From contig NC_072893.1 of the NCBI RefSeq assembly GCF_027943255.1, forward strand, positions 22,156,001 through 22,220,000: a stretch of 64,000 bases of DNA, given 5' to 3'. The stretch comes from Anastrepha obliqua (lineage: Eukaryota; Arthropoda; Insecta; Diptera; Tephritidae). The translations under genes and the position numbers were made by a program. Positions 42,430-53,387 of this stretch are shown piece by piece. The notes beneath the pieces were generated by a model. It had not been told where the DNA came from. It ran no database searches and saw only the letters and a list, made by a program, of their open reading frames with translations. Position 1 is the stretch's first letter; every line of letters starts with the position of its first letter.

Positions 42430-44410
42430 ACAGCTTAGCTGCAAGCCAATAATTTATAACAGGTACAAAATATTACAATTAAATGTATTATAGAAAATAG
42501 TAAAAAAATTGTCAAACAAGAAAAACGTTTACTGCAAAATGTTTCGGACTATATGACAAGAATTGAGTAAAGCTGCTTTCTACATGTCGAGAATTAAAGA
42601 TTCTGGGAGTTGAAGAGTTTTCTTTCACGTTGTCTGCTAAGTTTTTATGCACGAGTCCGTGGGCTGAGATGATAATTGGCAGGATGTACACCTTCCTTAG
42701 CTTCCACTGGCGTTTGATATCAATCCCTAAGTCAGAATATTTGGATATTTTTTCTGCATAAGTTTTTTGCATGTTTTTGTTCAGAGGTACATCACTATCA
42801 ATTATATAACCAGTCGTTTGAGATTTATCGATCATGAAAATATCTGGCCTATTGTGGTCTCTTGTTGCATTCATTAAAATTGTTCGGTCATAATACAAAA
42901 GGTAGTTGGAGTCTTCTTGAACAGGTTCTGGAAGGTATCTGAAGTAAGGTATTTTGCTTTGATTGAAGTTGTACATCTGCGTCAGTTTAGATGAATTTTT
43001 TTCGCGATGTCATTGTGTCGCCTCAGGTACATAGAGTTTGCCAGTGTGGTGCAACCCCCTAGCACGTGGTCTAATGTCTCACTCCGACTATTGCATCTTC
43101 GACATCTGTCTGCAGCGGCATTTGGATGTCGCATTACATATTTAATGTAATTTCTTGGTGGAATTACACCATCTTGTACGGCGAAAATGGCGCCCTCCGT
43201 TTCGGCGAATATCGAACTGTTTATCAGCCATAAATGCGACAATTTTTGGTCGACATGTGAGCTCAGCAAGTCTTTTCGATACACGCTATCAACTGGCATT
43301 TCAGACCATCCTTGAATCTTTTCATCTGTTGAGGTTGCGTTCCCGATTTCGTAGGATTGATTCATCCGAAGTGGGGTGTAATTATCATCCGCAGCAATTG
43401 CAGGCTTGTGCAGATCTGATTGGGAGCACTTATGTTGAAAGTCTGCTCTTATGTTTAAGATAAGTTTGTCATGCAGTGCTCCAATATCAATCTGTCCCCT
43501 GCCGCCCGCTTTTCTAGGTAGCATCTTTCGAATGACAGGGTTTTTGGATGGCGTGACTTGTATTTAGTCATAATTGCACGTATTATTCGCTGTAGATTTC
43601 TCTTTCAGTAGATGACCATTTTACAATTCCGAAGCTATACTATACCACCGGGACGACAAATGAATTAATAGCACGGATTTTGTTTTTGCCATTAAATTGG
43701 GTTTTGCAGACAGCATGAAGGCACCTTTTAAATTCTGCTATCAGATTTTTCCTCATTTGCTGCTGCTTTGCATAACTCCGAGGTACTCGTATACCTCTCC
43801 CGGTTCCATTTCTGTTATGTTGAGTCCGCTACTTCCTGCAGTTACATGTCGAGAAACCACTTTCCTTTTAACTATTTTGATCTTTCAAAAGCTTATCTGG
43901 ATGTTTGGAATTGCTGGCGTAGAGTTTGAAATCATCTACGTAAAAAAGGTGGCTCAGCCGGCATCTTCCAGACTGTCCGTGCTTTAATACAAACCCATGT
44001 CCCGTCTCATTCAGGATGTGACTTAAGGCGTTCATGCTGAGAACAAACCAGAGTGGGCTCAATGAGTCACCTTGAAAGATGCAATTTCGAATGTTTATTT
44101 CGGTTGTGTATTGAGAGTTTTCAGAGTCAGGTGTTTTTATTTTTGTCCTCCAGCGTTGCATAATGTTTTTTAGAAAGAGTATTATATTGGGATTGAAGTT
44201 GTAAATACGAAGTACGAAGTTCTGTAAGCCAAGAGTGTGGAACCGAATGGTAAGCTTTCATCCAGTCAATATAAGCTGCATAGAGGTTTCTGTTATTGTT
44301 TTTAGTTTGCCTAAGGACAACTTGATCTATAAAAAAATTGCTGTTTACAATCTTGTGATGTACACGCATCCTTTCTGCTCTTCTGCAATCATACTAAGTG
44401 TTTCGATAAG
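42430..44410 (-). mobile_element. R4/Dong-like non-LTR element (restriction-like endonuclease)
   Basis: On the minus strand: IAEEQKGC and NSNFFIDQVVLRQTK (44390-44290), AAYIDWMKAYHSVPHSWL (RT), FQGDSLSPLWFVLSMNALSH and the active site LFYVDDFKLYA (near 43930). Then ML.RKAGGRGQIDIGALHDK, RCRRCNSRSETLDHVLGGC (CCHC motif, near 43090), YYDRTI, NRPDIFMIDKSQTTGYIID (PD..D nuclease motif, near 42810) and SDVPLNKNMQKTYAEKISKY. An RT followed by a CCHC motif and a PD-D nuclease marks the restriction-like endonuclease group. Frameshifts near 44220 and 42980 and stops near 43600-43850 break it. Its 5' part is missing. Confidence 0.8.
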
Positions 44411-44660
44411 CTTTTTTTTATTAATTTGTGTTTTTTTTTATTATTTTATTTTATGTAGTTCTGAAGTGACAGTTTAAGAGATACTGTCAATTTGAATGAA
44501 TATTAAATACGATTTGTATGAAATCAAGATTCAGATAAAAAAACAAAAAAAGATAAAAAAAATTAAAAAAATAAAAAAAATTTAAAATAAAATTCAACAA
44601 AATTTAACAAATTTCAAAAATAAAATAAAATAAATTAAAAAAAGTGAGTTTATTTTTTGT
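44408..44660. repeat. Low-complexity T-rich then A-rich tract
   Basis: 44408-44456 has 'ttttttttattaatttgtgtttttttttattattttattttatg', similar to the array at 41385-42400. 44535-44645 is 'aaaaataaaattaaa'-type. The first part may be the other half of the array into which the R4/Dong-like element inserted. Confidence 0.7.
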
Positions 44661-44764
44661 AGTTTTTTAACTATTGGTTTAAGGTGCGGGAAATATTACC
44701 TGTATATTATTTCATTGCGATTGCTCGAATCTTTTTCCAACCAGTGATTAGACATACATATGCA

Positions 44765-45650
44765 AAGGGTGATCAATTTAGAGGTAACGGATTTTAACTT
44801 GAAATAAAACAAGGAAAATTCAAATTGCTTGGGCAGTCTTTATTATTTTTGTGTAGGAGCATTCATGACATTTATTTTTTAAAGATAATATCTTTCAAAT
44901 GTTGGCCGCAACTGCGCCGTAAGTCGGCCATCCGGAAACACCAATTTTGAATGCCTCGCTGGAGGACTTCGGTCGGTTTCTCTTGAATAACTTGCCTCAA
45001 TGCCTCAATGCCTCAATCGAAGCTGGTTTATACACAAAGTATCCAAAGGTGTGATATCACCCGGCCGTGGTGCCCAATCCACTGGTCCGAGACGAAAGAT
45101 AAATTGCGCACCGATGCGACGACGCAGTAAATCCATTATTTCACGGGCTGTATGACAAGTAGAGCAGTCTTCTTGGAACCAAATGTTGTGGAGATCACAA
45201 GCTTCAATTTTCGGCACCAAAAAGTCGCTTAGCGCGATAGCGTTCGGAATTCATTGTTACTTTGGCGCCAGCCTCGTCTTTGAAGAAGTCGATGATTCCT
45301 CCAACCCATAAGCCGCACCAAACGGCTGTTTTCAATGGATGTAATGGCTGTTCTTTAATGGCTTCGGGTTGCTCTTCAGCCCAAATACGGCAATTTTGCT
45401 TATTGACGAAGCCAAAAATGGGTCTCAGCGCTGAACACCATAAGTTTGCCTAAGTGCGCGATGAACACTTTTCACAGAGCGCCGATTTTCGTAATCCAAT
45501 GGTACGATTTATAAACGTTGTTGAGCCGTAAGTCTTTTCATGATGAAATGTCAATCAATACTGGAAAGAAATGTATTTAGTTTGATAGTAGTAACGCGTC
45601 ATCTGTCAAAAGAACCTTATTGGAAAAGTACCTCCAATCTGATCACCCTT
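44765..45650 (-). mobile_element. DD41D-type Tc1/mariner element, deleted
   Basis: The inverted ends, AAGGGTGATCAATTTAGAGG and AAGGGTGATCAGATTGGAGG, enclose 886 bp. TA follows the right end, while the left flank is CA. The minus-strand transposase gives VNKQNCRIWAEEQPEAIKEQ, TAVWCGLWVGGIIDFFKDEA, VPKIEACDLHNIWFQEDC (second aspartate) and DWAPRPGDITPLD (third aspartate). Those two aspartates are 41 residues apart, the spacing of the DD41D (rosa) group. The tail is RRSCGQHLKDIIFKK. The first catalytic residue appears as alanine (CSAETHFW, in broken frame) and the N-terminus is lost. Confidence 0.8.
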
Positions 45651-45654
45651 TACA

Positions 45655-46015
45655 TATATTATTATGAGGTCTACACCTCGTCTTGAACATTTGTTTTGTC
45701 CTCTTTTCTTCGCCGTACCCAATTCTCCTTTGAGCTCGTATAGGTGGTCGCTGCTTAACACATCAGTGCCAAAGATCTCGAGCCTGATTCGAGCGAAGGC
45801 TGGGTAGACGCACAGGGTAGAGTGCACTGTCTGAGATGCCCACATTTTCCATGTGTTTTGCCCATAAAAAGTGGCCCGTCATCAGTCCAACTAGCCTCCT
45901 ACAGTTCCTTAGTGACAGGAGGAACTGCGACAGTCGGTCGAACATGACAGGCAACATCAGTTTTGTCCATCTTAGCCTGATAGCCGGAAGGGTAATGCCC
46001 GGTTTCCAATTCTCG
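45655..46015 (-). pseudogene. LOA/R1-type LINE C-terminal fragment
   Basis: The minus strand gives FDRLSQFLLSLRNCRRLVGL, MTGHFLWAKHMENVGISDSA, LYPVC-like text and YPAFARIRLEIFGTDVLSS. The order and the CPAFA.IR.E.FG motif match the end of LOA/R1-type ORF2 after RNase H. It is bounded by the DD41D element on one side and a SINE fragment on the other. Confidence 0.6.
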
Positions 46016-46019
46016 GCGC

Positions 46020-46245
46020 ATGAAACACCATCTCATGGAACAATTTTTTTCTAATAGCGGTCGCCCCCCGGGAGCCAAGGACAAACCTCCAAGTGCATCT
46101 CAAGCTCCTCATAAAAACAAAAAAAAAACATATGTACCCTTTGGAGGCGGCATAAAACAAAAGCTCCCTCCAGTTCTTCCACAACTTCGAGACACACAGC
46201 ACAAATGAGTGGAGAAGCTCGGCTAAAGACCCAATAAAGGCCAAG
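46020..46245 (+). repeat. SINE fragment without tRNA head
   Basis: 'tctaatagcggtcgccccccgggagccaagg.caaacctccaagtg', 'aagctcctcataaaaa', 'ggaggcggcataaaac' and 'cttccacaacttcgagacacacagcacaaat..gtgg..agctcggc' follow the SINE in order, with deletions. Open frames on both strands here are shadows. Confidence 0.75.
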
Positions 46246-47194
46246 TGTATGTTTATGTTCATACTGAATTCGAAATGGCATCACAATCGAGCATCAGGTA
46301 CAAAGATGTGTATGACGACTAGTCACAAAGGCTACATGAGTCGTTCAACCATATCTCGAGCCTGTGTAGATGACTTCGCAATGACTCGTCAGTATGGCCG
46401 TGCGCAGTCTTAGTTTACTGGCAGGCAAATAAGGGCAGAAGCGAGTTTTAGAGATCGAGATATTTAAAGGTGTCGTGTCCCATCGCCAGAACCGGTAAAG
46501 GTCCTATTCGTGTAGCTGTCCGCAGTGCTGGTCTCTAGGTGTATTTCTTCCCTGAAAAAAAATGCTTATACAAATCATTTATCGTTCAAAGGAACGTCTT
46601 AAAGGAGCTCTATTTGTAGGTCATCATCAAGTTGCAATTCACAAACTGAATGCAGAAGCTCGTCCCACCCTTTGTAAATTTCGTCGGCCGCTGACGCCCT
46701 TTGAAATGGCAACTAAGACATTCAGTTGCGATGAATTGAGGAATGAACCAACTCAGATTTAAAAGCTTGAGCTCGGCTGAGCTCATATTTGGAATGCTCG
46801 AAAGAAAGCAGTTGCGCCTAATATTTGAAACCTCTATCGCATTGGCTCCATTGGAGCTTAGGGTTTTTTGGCAAAATAGACTTTAATCGGCGAATTAAAA
46901 TTAAGCAACTCTGGCAGGAAAACTCGCAAAGTCCACGAAAACAAGCTCTAATCGACAATTGCGTCTAGAATTAAAGCATCGAAGCTGCGTTTTGTTAAAT
47001 CCATAGCAGGAAAAAGTCAGGGGCAGAAATTAGTTAGATTATTTTCAGCGAAAGACTGCCCACAGGGTGAAGTCGTCTCCATTGTGGTAGAGAACTTACT
47101 GTTGTTCAGATGAACCTACTCCAACGCATGGAACATATTGGTATTGTTTGAGACGTAAGAACGAAAGCCACCCAACTCTCGAGTCACTTCTATT
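46246..47194. other. Spacer with a very diverged SINE scrap
   Basis: 46540-46665 has 'aggtgtatttcttccctgaaaaaaaatgctta' and 'gaacgtcttaaaggagctctatttgtaggtcatcatcaag', a weak match to the SINE body. Otherwise no gene or repeat is recognised. Confidence 0.4.
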
Positions 47195-47745
47195 ATAGAT
47201 GTACCTGGTCCGCATGTCGCAATCGTCAAATAAGCATCAACTCATAGAAATAGAAATAGAAATCATCCAGCTTCAGAGCAGTACGCGCCCTAACCACCTT
47301 TCGTACCCTTACGAAACCCCAACCCCACGACCCCGTTGCCGAATTATAAACGCACACTTTTTTTGGCTAGGAATTTATAAGTCCGAAATTAGGAAGGCCA
47401 AGAGGGACTCTTGGAGAAATTTCTGTGGAACCGTGGAGGGCTGTCATGAGTTTTCAAGATTTAGACGAATACTCACGAGGAGCTCGGCTCCCTTGGGATA
47501 CCTGAGGGATGAATCGGGCCGTTGGGCGCTGAGCGGCGAGGAATCACTAAAACTGTTTCTCGACGCTCATTCTCCGACGAATCTGGTATCTAGCAGCACC
47601 AGCTTGCGATGTACACCAATTGTCTTCAGAACCCGGGCTGGCTGCTGGATAAGAACCGCTTGGCTTGGGCCATTGACTTCTTCGGGTTCTTCAATTCGCT
47701 TGATCCTAATGGCACCAGCCCAACTGCAATAGTTCATACTACAAC
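47195..47745 (+). pseudogene. LOA/I-type LINE fragment before the RT domain
   Basis: The open frame gives EIRKAKRDSWRNFCGTVEGC, then FRRILTRSSAPLGYLRDESG and RWALSGEESLKLFLDAHSP, the linker between endonuclease and RT. After a frameshift, AWAIDFFGFFNSLDPNGTSP corresponds to the SPGPDGI..A block at the start of RT. A CAA run follows at 47739. The rest of the element is missing. It may belong to the same group as 53388-54865, but they do not overlap, so this is untested. Confidence 0.6.
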
Positions 47746-47769
47746 AAAAAACATACAACGCAAAATTTC

Positions 47770-48010
47770 AATCCTTTAAAATTTTTTTTTTTATTTAAAC
47801 ACTTTTTTCAAACTTGCCTAAAGCATTTAATCAGTATTTTTAAAATTTCTTCTGAGTAAGCAGTTTTATAGCCCATTGAATTTTAGTATAACAAAGCGCA
47901 AGTTTCAAGTCACTACAAAATACCGTTCATTTTTGACAATTTTTTTCGGTGATGTCTCACACCTCTACTTCCATACAAATGTTCAATATTTTTTATATAG
48001 AAGAAAAATC
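47770..48010. repeat. Dispersed repeat X, copy 2
   Basis: Colinear with 25020-25310 (see there). The strongest shared block is 'tagcccattgaattttagta' followed by 'acaaagcgcaagtttcaagt'. Ends are unknown. Confidence 0.6.
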
Positions 48011-48600
48011 TTAGTATCGTCACCAGAAAAAACAGTTCCTAAAAATGCTGGTTAAAAATTAAAAAACAGCAGGGCTTTGAAAGAAGATGAGGTTACCTCA
48101 GATAGCATCACGAAAATGGACTGGTACTCGTAATTGAGTAGAGGTCGTGGTCAACTAAAGATCACTTAGCGAAGGTCGATGATGCTAAAAGTAGCAGATG
48201 CCGACATCACTTGGAGCAGCGCAAAACCACAGCCCAGAACCACGTACGATAGCAGATGACCTCGACCCTATGCTCCCGAACGGAGTGATCAAGGATGTAA
48301 AAAAACCTCAAAGCTGTCGTGGGACTGGCTTTAACTATTAGTAGTCATTGCATCCATGATTTGGGTACAGCTTATATTGGTATCTGGCGAGAGTGGGCAG
48401 ATGGAGAATTAAGTGGAAAGAAAAGGGGCAGCCTTCCTAAGACTGTTATGAAGTTGAATTAGTCCCTTTACTGGAGGTAACAGATGAAACTTTCAATTCG
48501 GATATATCAGCAAGGATATCCAAGTACAAAATTAGAGTAGCCAAATACTTTCTAGCTCAGAGGAGAGCATGAAAGGATTGGCCAATTTGAAGACGACAAT
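48011..48600. other. Spacer, no gene seen
   Basis: GC content is closer to that of decayed coding DNA (for example around 48130-48300), but no frame holds a recognisable motif. Confidence 0.4.
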
Positions 48601-48670
48601 CTGTACTACAAGTGTCTCTTTGACAGTGTTGTGATCGTACGTTTCAGTCTTAAGTTACAGCGCGTCAAAG

Positions 48671-49249
48671 ATGGAGTCCACCAAGCAAGAAATTCGTCAT
48701 ATTTTACGTTTTTACTACCTTAGAGGTAAAAATGCAACGAAGGCGGCGGCAAAAATTTGTGAAGTTTATGGGCCTGATACTGTAAGGATTCGCACAGCAC
48801 AGCGTTGGCTCGATCGATTTCGTTCTGGTGTAATAGATGTCGAAGATGCACCCCGAGCTGGTAGGCCAATCGTCGGAGAGACTGATAAAATCGTTGAAAT
48901 TATCCAAAGAGACCGGCATGTGAGCATTCGCTCGATTAGTCAGGAGCTAGGTGTAGACCACAAAACCGTTTGGAACCATTTGCAGAAGTTTGGATTCCAA
49001 AAAAAGCTGGATGTTTGGGTGCCTCACGTGTTGACGCAAAAAAATCTCTTGGACCGAATCAACGCTTGCGATTCTCTGCTAAAACGGAACGAACTTGACC
49101 CAAGAGGGTATAGAGGGGGGATAATGAAGTTGCAACAAGTTTGCGAACAAAACGGAGCATATTTGACTTGAATCGGATAATTCTAAGTACGTTAAATAAA
49201 GCGTCAAATTTCGATCACAAATACGACATTGCTTTTTCCCCAACCCAAT
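48671..49249 (+). mobile_element. Mariner transposase, N-terminus fused to C-terminus
   Basis: ATG at 48671 opens MESTKQEIRHILRFYYLRGK, then KICEVYGPDTVRIRTAQRWL, VEDAPRAGRP and DHKTVWNHLQKFGFQKKLDV, giving both helix-turn-helix units. The catalytic domain is gone: after NACDSLLKRNELDP the frame jumps to RGGIMKLQQVCEQNGAYLT, which is the C-terminal tail. The right end carries TATTGGGTTGGGGAAAAAGC (inverse, about 49231-49250), the type of terminus found in several mariners. The left terminal repeat is not recognisable. The frame is open for 166 codons, encoding a DNA-binding domain only. Confidence 0.8.
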
Positions 49250-50002
49250 ATTATTTTCAATCCTTAAAAAAACTATGGATTGTAGTGGATTACACTGAAT
49301 CATTCCCTTACATACATAAAAATGTGATATGGAATAAAATGGAATGGAACAGACGGAAATCGAGTAGAACGAATTTTGTGCACATCTTTTTACAAGGCGT
49401 AAAGCGGCCAACTAATGTAACCAACGTAATGAACTGCCCTCAACGAAGCCAAAGTAATTAATCCTCTTCCCATCGATAGTTTATTACGGTATTCATAACC
49501 ACAGCTAAGCCATAAAAAAGCTATTCCCACACATTTATGTGTATTATTTGAAGTGTATGAACGAAGGGGGGCTGACGGTGTGAGAGCGGTCGAATGACCG
49601 TTTCGAAGAGTACTGAGGGAGCAGCGGCTGATTTTAGTCAGCGCATGCGCTACAAAATACATTGGCAAAGAGACGCAAGAGAAATGGTACCCACAGCGAT
49701 TGTCATCTCCATCGCTCATATTGATATTAGATTTGTCAACGCCATCAATGTACAGTTGGGAACGAAAACGACAGCAACAGTATCGTCAACAACAACATGC
49801 ATGCATATACCCATACACCGCTCATGCATGCTTATACACACTTACATACATATGCATGCCATTATAGTATGTATGCATGAGCATACCTAATCAAAAGAGT
49901 GATAAAAGCGTATAAGAACTAGCTAATAGGCAAAGCGGCGACTCTGCCATCGAAAAGCACCAGCAGCCACTAACCAACAGGGTGTGAAAGATTAAAATAA
50001 AA
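49250..50002. other. Transition to low-repeat DNA, no gene seen
   Basis: The sequence carries 'atgcatgcatat' and 'catacacttacatacatatgc' microsatellite text at 49795-49890. Open frames on both strands (49141-49461, 49390-49719, 49594-49890) show no domain. Confidence 0.45.
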
Positions 50003-50333
50003 ATGAAGAAATCTACGCCAACGACGCAGAAACAACAAAGCCAACAAGAACAACAACACCAACAAATATCTGTAGTAACACGGCAGTGTAACAACGAGAA
50101 TCGAACAACAAACAGCGAGCGAGCGAGCGTGCAATTAAATGAAAAGTAAAAATAACATGGCGGCGGCCAAAGTGGACGGCAATGAGAATGACGATGTAGA
50201 TCGTCGCGGAGTGCAATGTGCCCACTCGGCCACCAACAAACATTTGTCGAACGAGTCAAAGTCAATTCCAGTCCAACAAAAAGAAGAAATATGTATGTAT
50301 GTATGCATACAAAAAAAACGAAATGAAGTATGA
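50003..50333 (+). CDS. Candidate host leader/first exon with two overlapping ORFs
   Basis: The DNA is CAA/AGC-rich and T-poor, like fly 5' leaders. A 48-codon frame (50003-50149, MKKSTPTTQKQQSQQEQQHQ) overlaps the start of a second frame (50139-50333, MKSKNNMAAAKVDGNENDDV). The second has a good internal start, AACATGG at about 50154, and complex sequence up to SKSIPVQQK, then decays into a GTAT microsatellite with possible but weak donors. I do not recognise the protein. It may be a first coding exon with an upstream ORF, or simply open leader DNA. Confidence 0.2.
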
Positions 50334-52650
50334 ATACAAAACAACAAATACAATAAAAATACAAAACCCATTACAACAAATGTAGCAATCACAAAAGGAA
50401 TGGGGTTGTTGCCATCATCATTCTCATTATTTGCTTGAAGCGGCTCAATGGTAACTACTAGACATTTTTTGTTTGCTAGCACAGCACAACAAAAGTCGTC
50501 AAGCATTTTTCAATAAAAACCAGTATTAGCAACGTACGTATATTTGGCTATAACAACAACAACAATGCAATTGATTTTGAACAAAAGATATGGTCATGCA
50601 TGTGAACTGAACATATGAAATTCGTTATGTTGTATAGCTGCGATGAAGAAAAATTCGTAAAGTAGTGTCCTAACGAACGAACGAAGTGTAAAGAGGGTGG
50701 AAGACAAATGCCTGCGCTCTAAAGTGATTATTTCTTGTTGTTGTTGGTGCACATTTTAAACCTCTTCCTTTTTTCTTTCATCGCACTTTTTGAAATGCTG
50801 TGCGCATGGATAGAATTATTTCGTGATACAACATTCGTTCGTTCGTGCCATTGCAAACCAACAACAAAAACGACCTAAAAATAAATTACTTTGGCAGGTA
50901 GGCGCGCACACCAAAAACTCGCACTCGAATACGCACACACACACACCAACATATTCGCACAAGCACGCTCAAATACCAACAAAGCATTACTCAGTACGTG
51001 TGCACGGCAAGCAAAGAAGCAGGCGCAATGGGTGAGAGGTAGGAAAAATGAAGAACGCACGCGGGTCGCGTAGCTGCTGCCTCTTTACTTGCTCGAGTTG
51101 GCTGGCTGGCTCGCTGTTTGCTTGCCTGCTTGCTTTGGCCGTCATTGTGTTAATTGAAAGCGGTGTTCAATATAGCAGAGGGTAATAGCGATCGCACAAT
51201 ACAGCAGTGTAGCAGCAACAAAGCAGATGTCGGTTGGTGTCGTTCACCGTATATGTACGACATTGCAGAAGGGGACGGGCAGCGGGCATAACAAATTCGC
51301 CAGATGTATTTTATGACATTTTTTCTTTCGTTTGCCTTCCGCCTGTATACAGATTACAATCACCCCAAAAATGTTTCGCTTGCCTATTCGCGTTGCATGC
51401 GAGAACGGGATATGCTTTGTTCGAGTGCCTATGCCCATGCTGCTCGCACGCCCGGACATCTATAAAGGTAGTAGACAATTTTTACCATAGCACAAACGCG
51501 ACCGGTTTTGTTTTTTTTTTTTTTTGCTACCCGAACATTGTGTTGTTGGTTTATTGTCTGGCTGCCATCGCCTTTGCTCGCTATTGAATTGCTTTGGGCT
51601 GTAGTTGTTGGGCTATATATGTTTGTTTTGTTGTTGGGGAAAGTATATGTATATCGCCGCGTTGCTTTTCGTCGAGGTGCAGGCCAGCAGAGTTGCCGTG
51701 TCAGTTGGTAGTTGCTTGAGTTGGTTTAGTTGAAGTGTGTTCGTCGTAGAGTTCAGTCGCATTTTGGTTCTTGTTCGCAGTATTTTTGAATTTGTGTGCT
51801 CTCTGCATGTGAAAGAGCAAGAGAGCAATCGCTTGATATTTGTACAACATTTTCTTGGTTAGCGCGCGAGAGAGAGAGAGTGCAAGAGCACGCGCATACA
51901 TTCGAACAATTAATAGTAGTAAAAGAAGCCACTGAGCTGCCGTCGCTGATGTGCGCCAATATGAAAATCTCAATGTTAGCAAACCCCATGCAGTGCTGTC
52001 GTAGTGTATGGCCGGGGGAGTGTCGTCTGCATAAAAATTGAAGTGAATTACAATTTGAGTAATAAAGAAAGATATGAGAAATGCATTAGCATTAAAACTC
52101 GTCAAATAAAATCGTATAAGCGTCAAAAAAAAAAGCAAATCAAGTGTACCGTCGTGTAGTGAATTACTAAAATCGCGAAACGTTTGAACTCTGTCGAAAT
52201 TTTGTGACATTTTTTTGGAGCTTATATTGCATTGCCATCGTGTTGTTTTTTTTTTTTTTTTGTGTGTTTGTACGCGTAAGTGTGGCATGTTTGTATATTC
52301 AGCAACGGTCCCTATACTATCGCATACAGGTGCTTGACCTATTTGTATATTCCCACAAAAATATATACAAACGCACTAAAATAGGAATAAAAACTCATAC
52401 AAAAATCGCAGTAAAATTTTTTAGCTGCGTTAATACACAGTGTCAATTTCTGCCTTTCTGTTCGTACATTTGAGTTACACTTCTGTTGTTTCTCTCTGGT
52501 TCCCCTATTATCTCTTGCTTTGTTCAATTTGTTGCTCATTGTGTGTGTGTAAAGTATTTATAAGTTGGCAAGGAAAAAGAAATCGAACAGAACTGACTGA
52601 CTATGCTGCATGCAAACTTTTAAGTTATTTCAATTCAATTTTTCGTTGAA
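50334..52650. other. Low-repeat, leader/promoter-like DNA
   Basis: Almost no transposon sequence is seen. Features include CA runs (50934-50945), a TATAAAG at about 51462, TCAGTT/TCAGTC initiator-like strings at 51701 and 51753, a GA run at 51868-51881 of the kind bound by GAGA factor in flies, and GTAAGTG at 52276 as a possible splice donor. Open frames on both strands (for example 51701-52288 minus and 49891-50364 minus) are unstructured and overlap each other, so I do not call them genes. Confidence 0.35.
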
Positions 52651-52652
52651 CG

Positions 52653-52687
52653 ATGGATCGTCGTGGATTGAAGTTTATTTCGAAAAG
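52653..52687 (+). CDS. Candidate short first coding exon (MDRRGLKFISKR...)
   Basis: ATG at 52653 is preceded directly by an in-frame TGA (52647-52649), so it is the first codon of its frame. It encodes MDRRGLKFISK plus two bases of the next codon, then AAAAG followed by GTATTTC, an acceptable 5' splice site. The sequence lies at the end of the leader-like stretch, just before AT-rich intron-like DNA. I do not recognise the protein, and no downstream exon can be linked within the window. Confidence 0.3.
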
Positions 52688-52689
52688 GT

Positions 52690-53387
52690 ATTTCTTGTTT
52701 TTCATACATTTATTTAAACAAAAAAACAAAACGTAGTAATTTTATTTCCTAAACTTTTACTTTTGCTTCACACTATGCACACTTTATTGTCATCTGACGC
52801 TTGGTCTCGTACGAGAGTTGCTGATTGCATTCACAAGAGACTGAAAAAGCGGGAGAGTTATTGAGAACGTGGGCATGCGTTTGTTACACCAACAGCGCTG
52901 CCAGATTTGCGTAATATATGAAAATTTACACTGTTGATTTAGCTGCTAGTAGCACTTACTCGTATATGGTGCATAAAGTTATTGTTACATTAAAAAAACA
53001 AACAAATCGAAGGGAAATTTTAAATAGCAATTGATTTGATCAGTTGTGCTGATAAGATTTTTATTTTGAATACGAATATTAAACCTTATTATTTTCACTT
53101 AAAACAAAGTACTTTGATTTTGAATAACGCATTCAGAGAATAAAAAAATTGAAAATAAAATATTTGAACCACCTTTAATGAAGTAAAATATAGATGTAGG
53201 ATCTGCTTGATGCACTAGTAAAATAAATATCGCTAAGAACTTGAAGATTTTTATTTACATTCTAAATTATTTTCTAATAAGAAATATAATAAATATTTAG
53301 AATTTTTGGAAACAAATTGTACTTATTGAAGTGGCAAATGGAAGAGGCCAAGGCGAATATATTAAAGGTGGTATTGGTAAATGAGCT
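52690..53387. other. AT-rich, intron-like, no gene seen
   Basis: No repeat family or open frame of note. The base composition drops to AT-rich right after the proposed donor at 52688. Confidence 0.45.

Noticed and set aside
41327..42452. 150-200 codon F/Y/L-rich frames resembling membrane proteins
   Set aside because: They are translations of a TTATT-type simple array in every plus frame; not membrane proteins.
49891..50364. 157-codon minus-strand frame, cysteine/leucine-rich
   Set aside because: It is the complement of CAA/AGC-rich leader-like DNA, has no domain, and other frames there are open as well.
51701..51760. Initiator (TCAGTT, TCAGTC) and downstream promoter element
   Set aside because: A DPE-like AGTTG lies about two bases away from the required spacing, so I mention the strings only as weak hints.
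51701..52288. 195-codon minus-strand frame
   Set aside because: It crosses a poly-A run and a GA microsatellite and shows no domain; the opposite strand has equally long frames.
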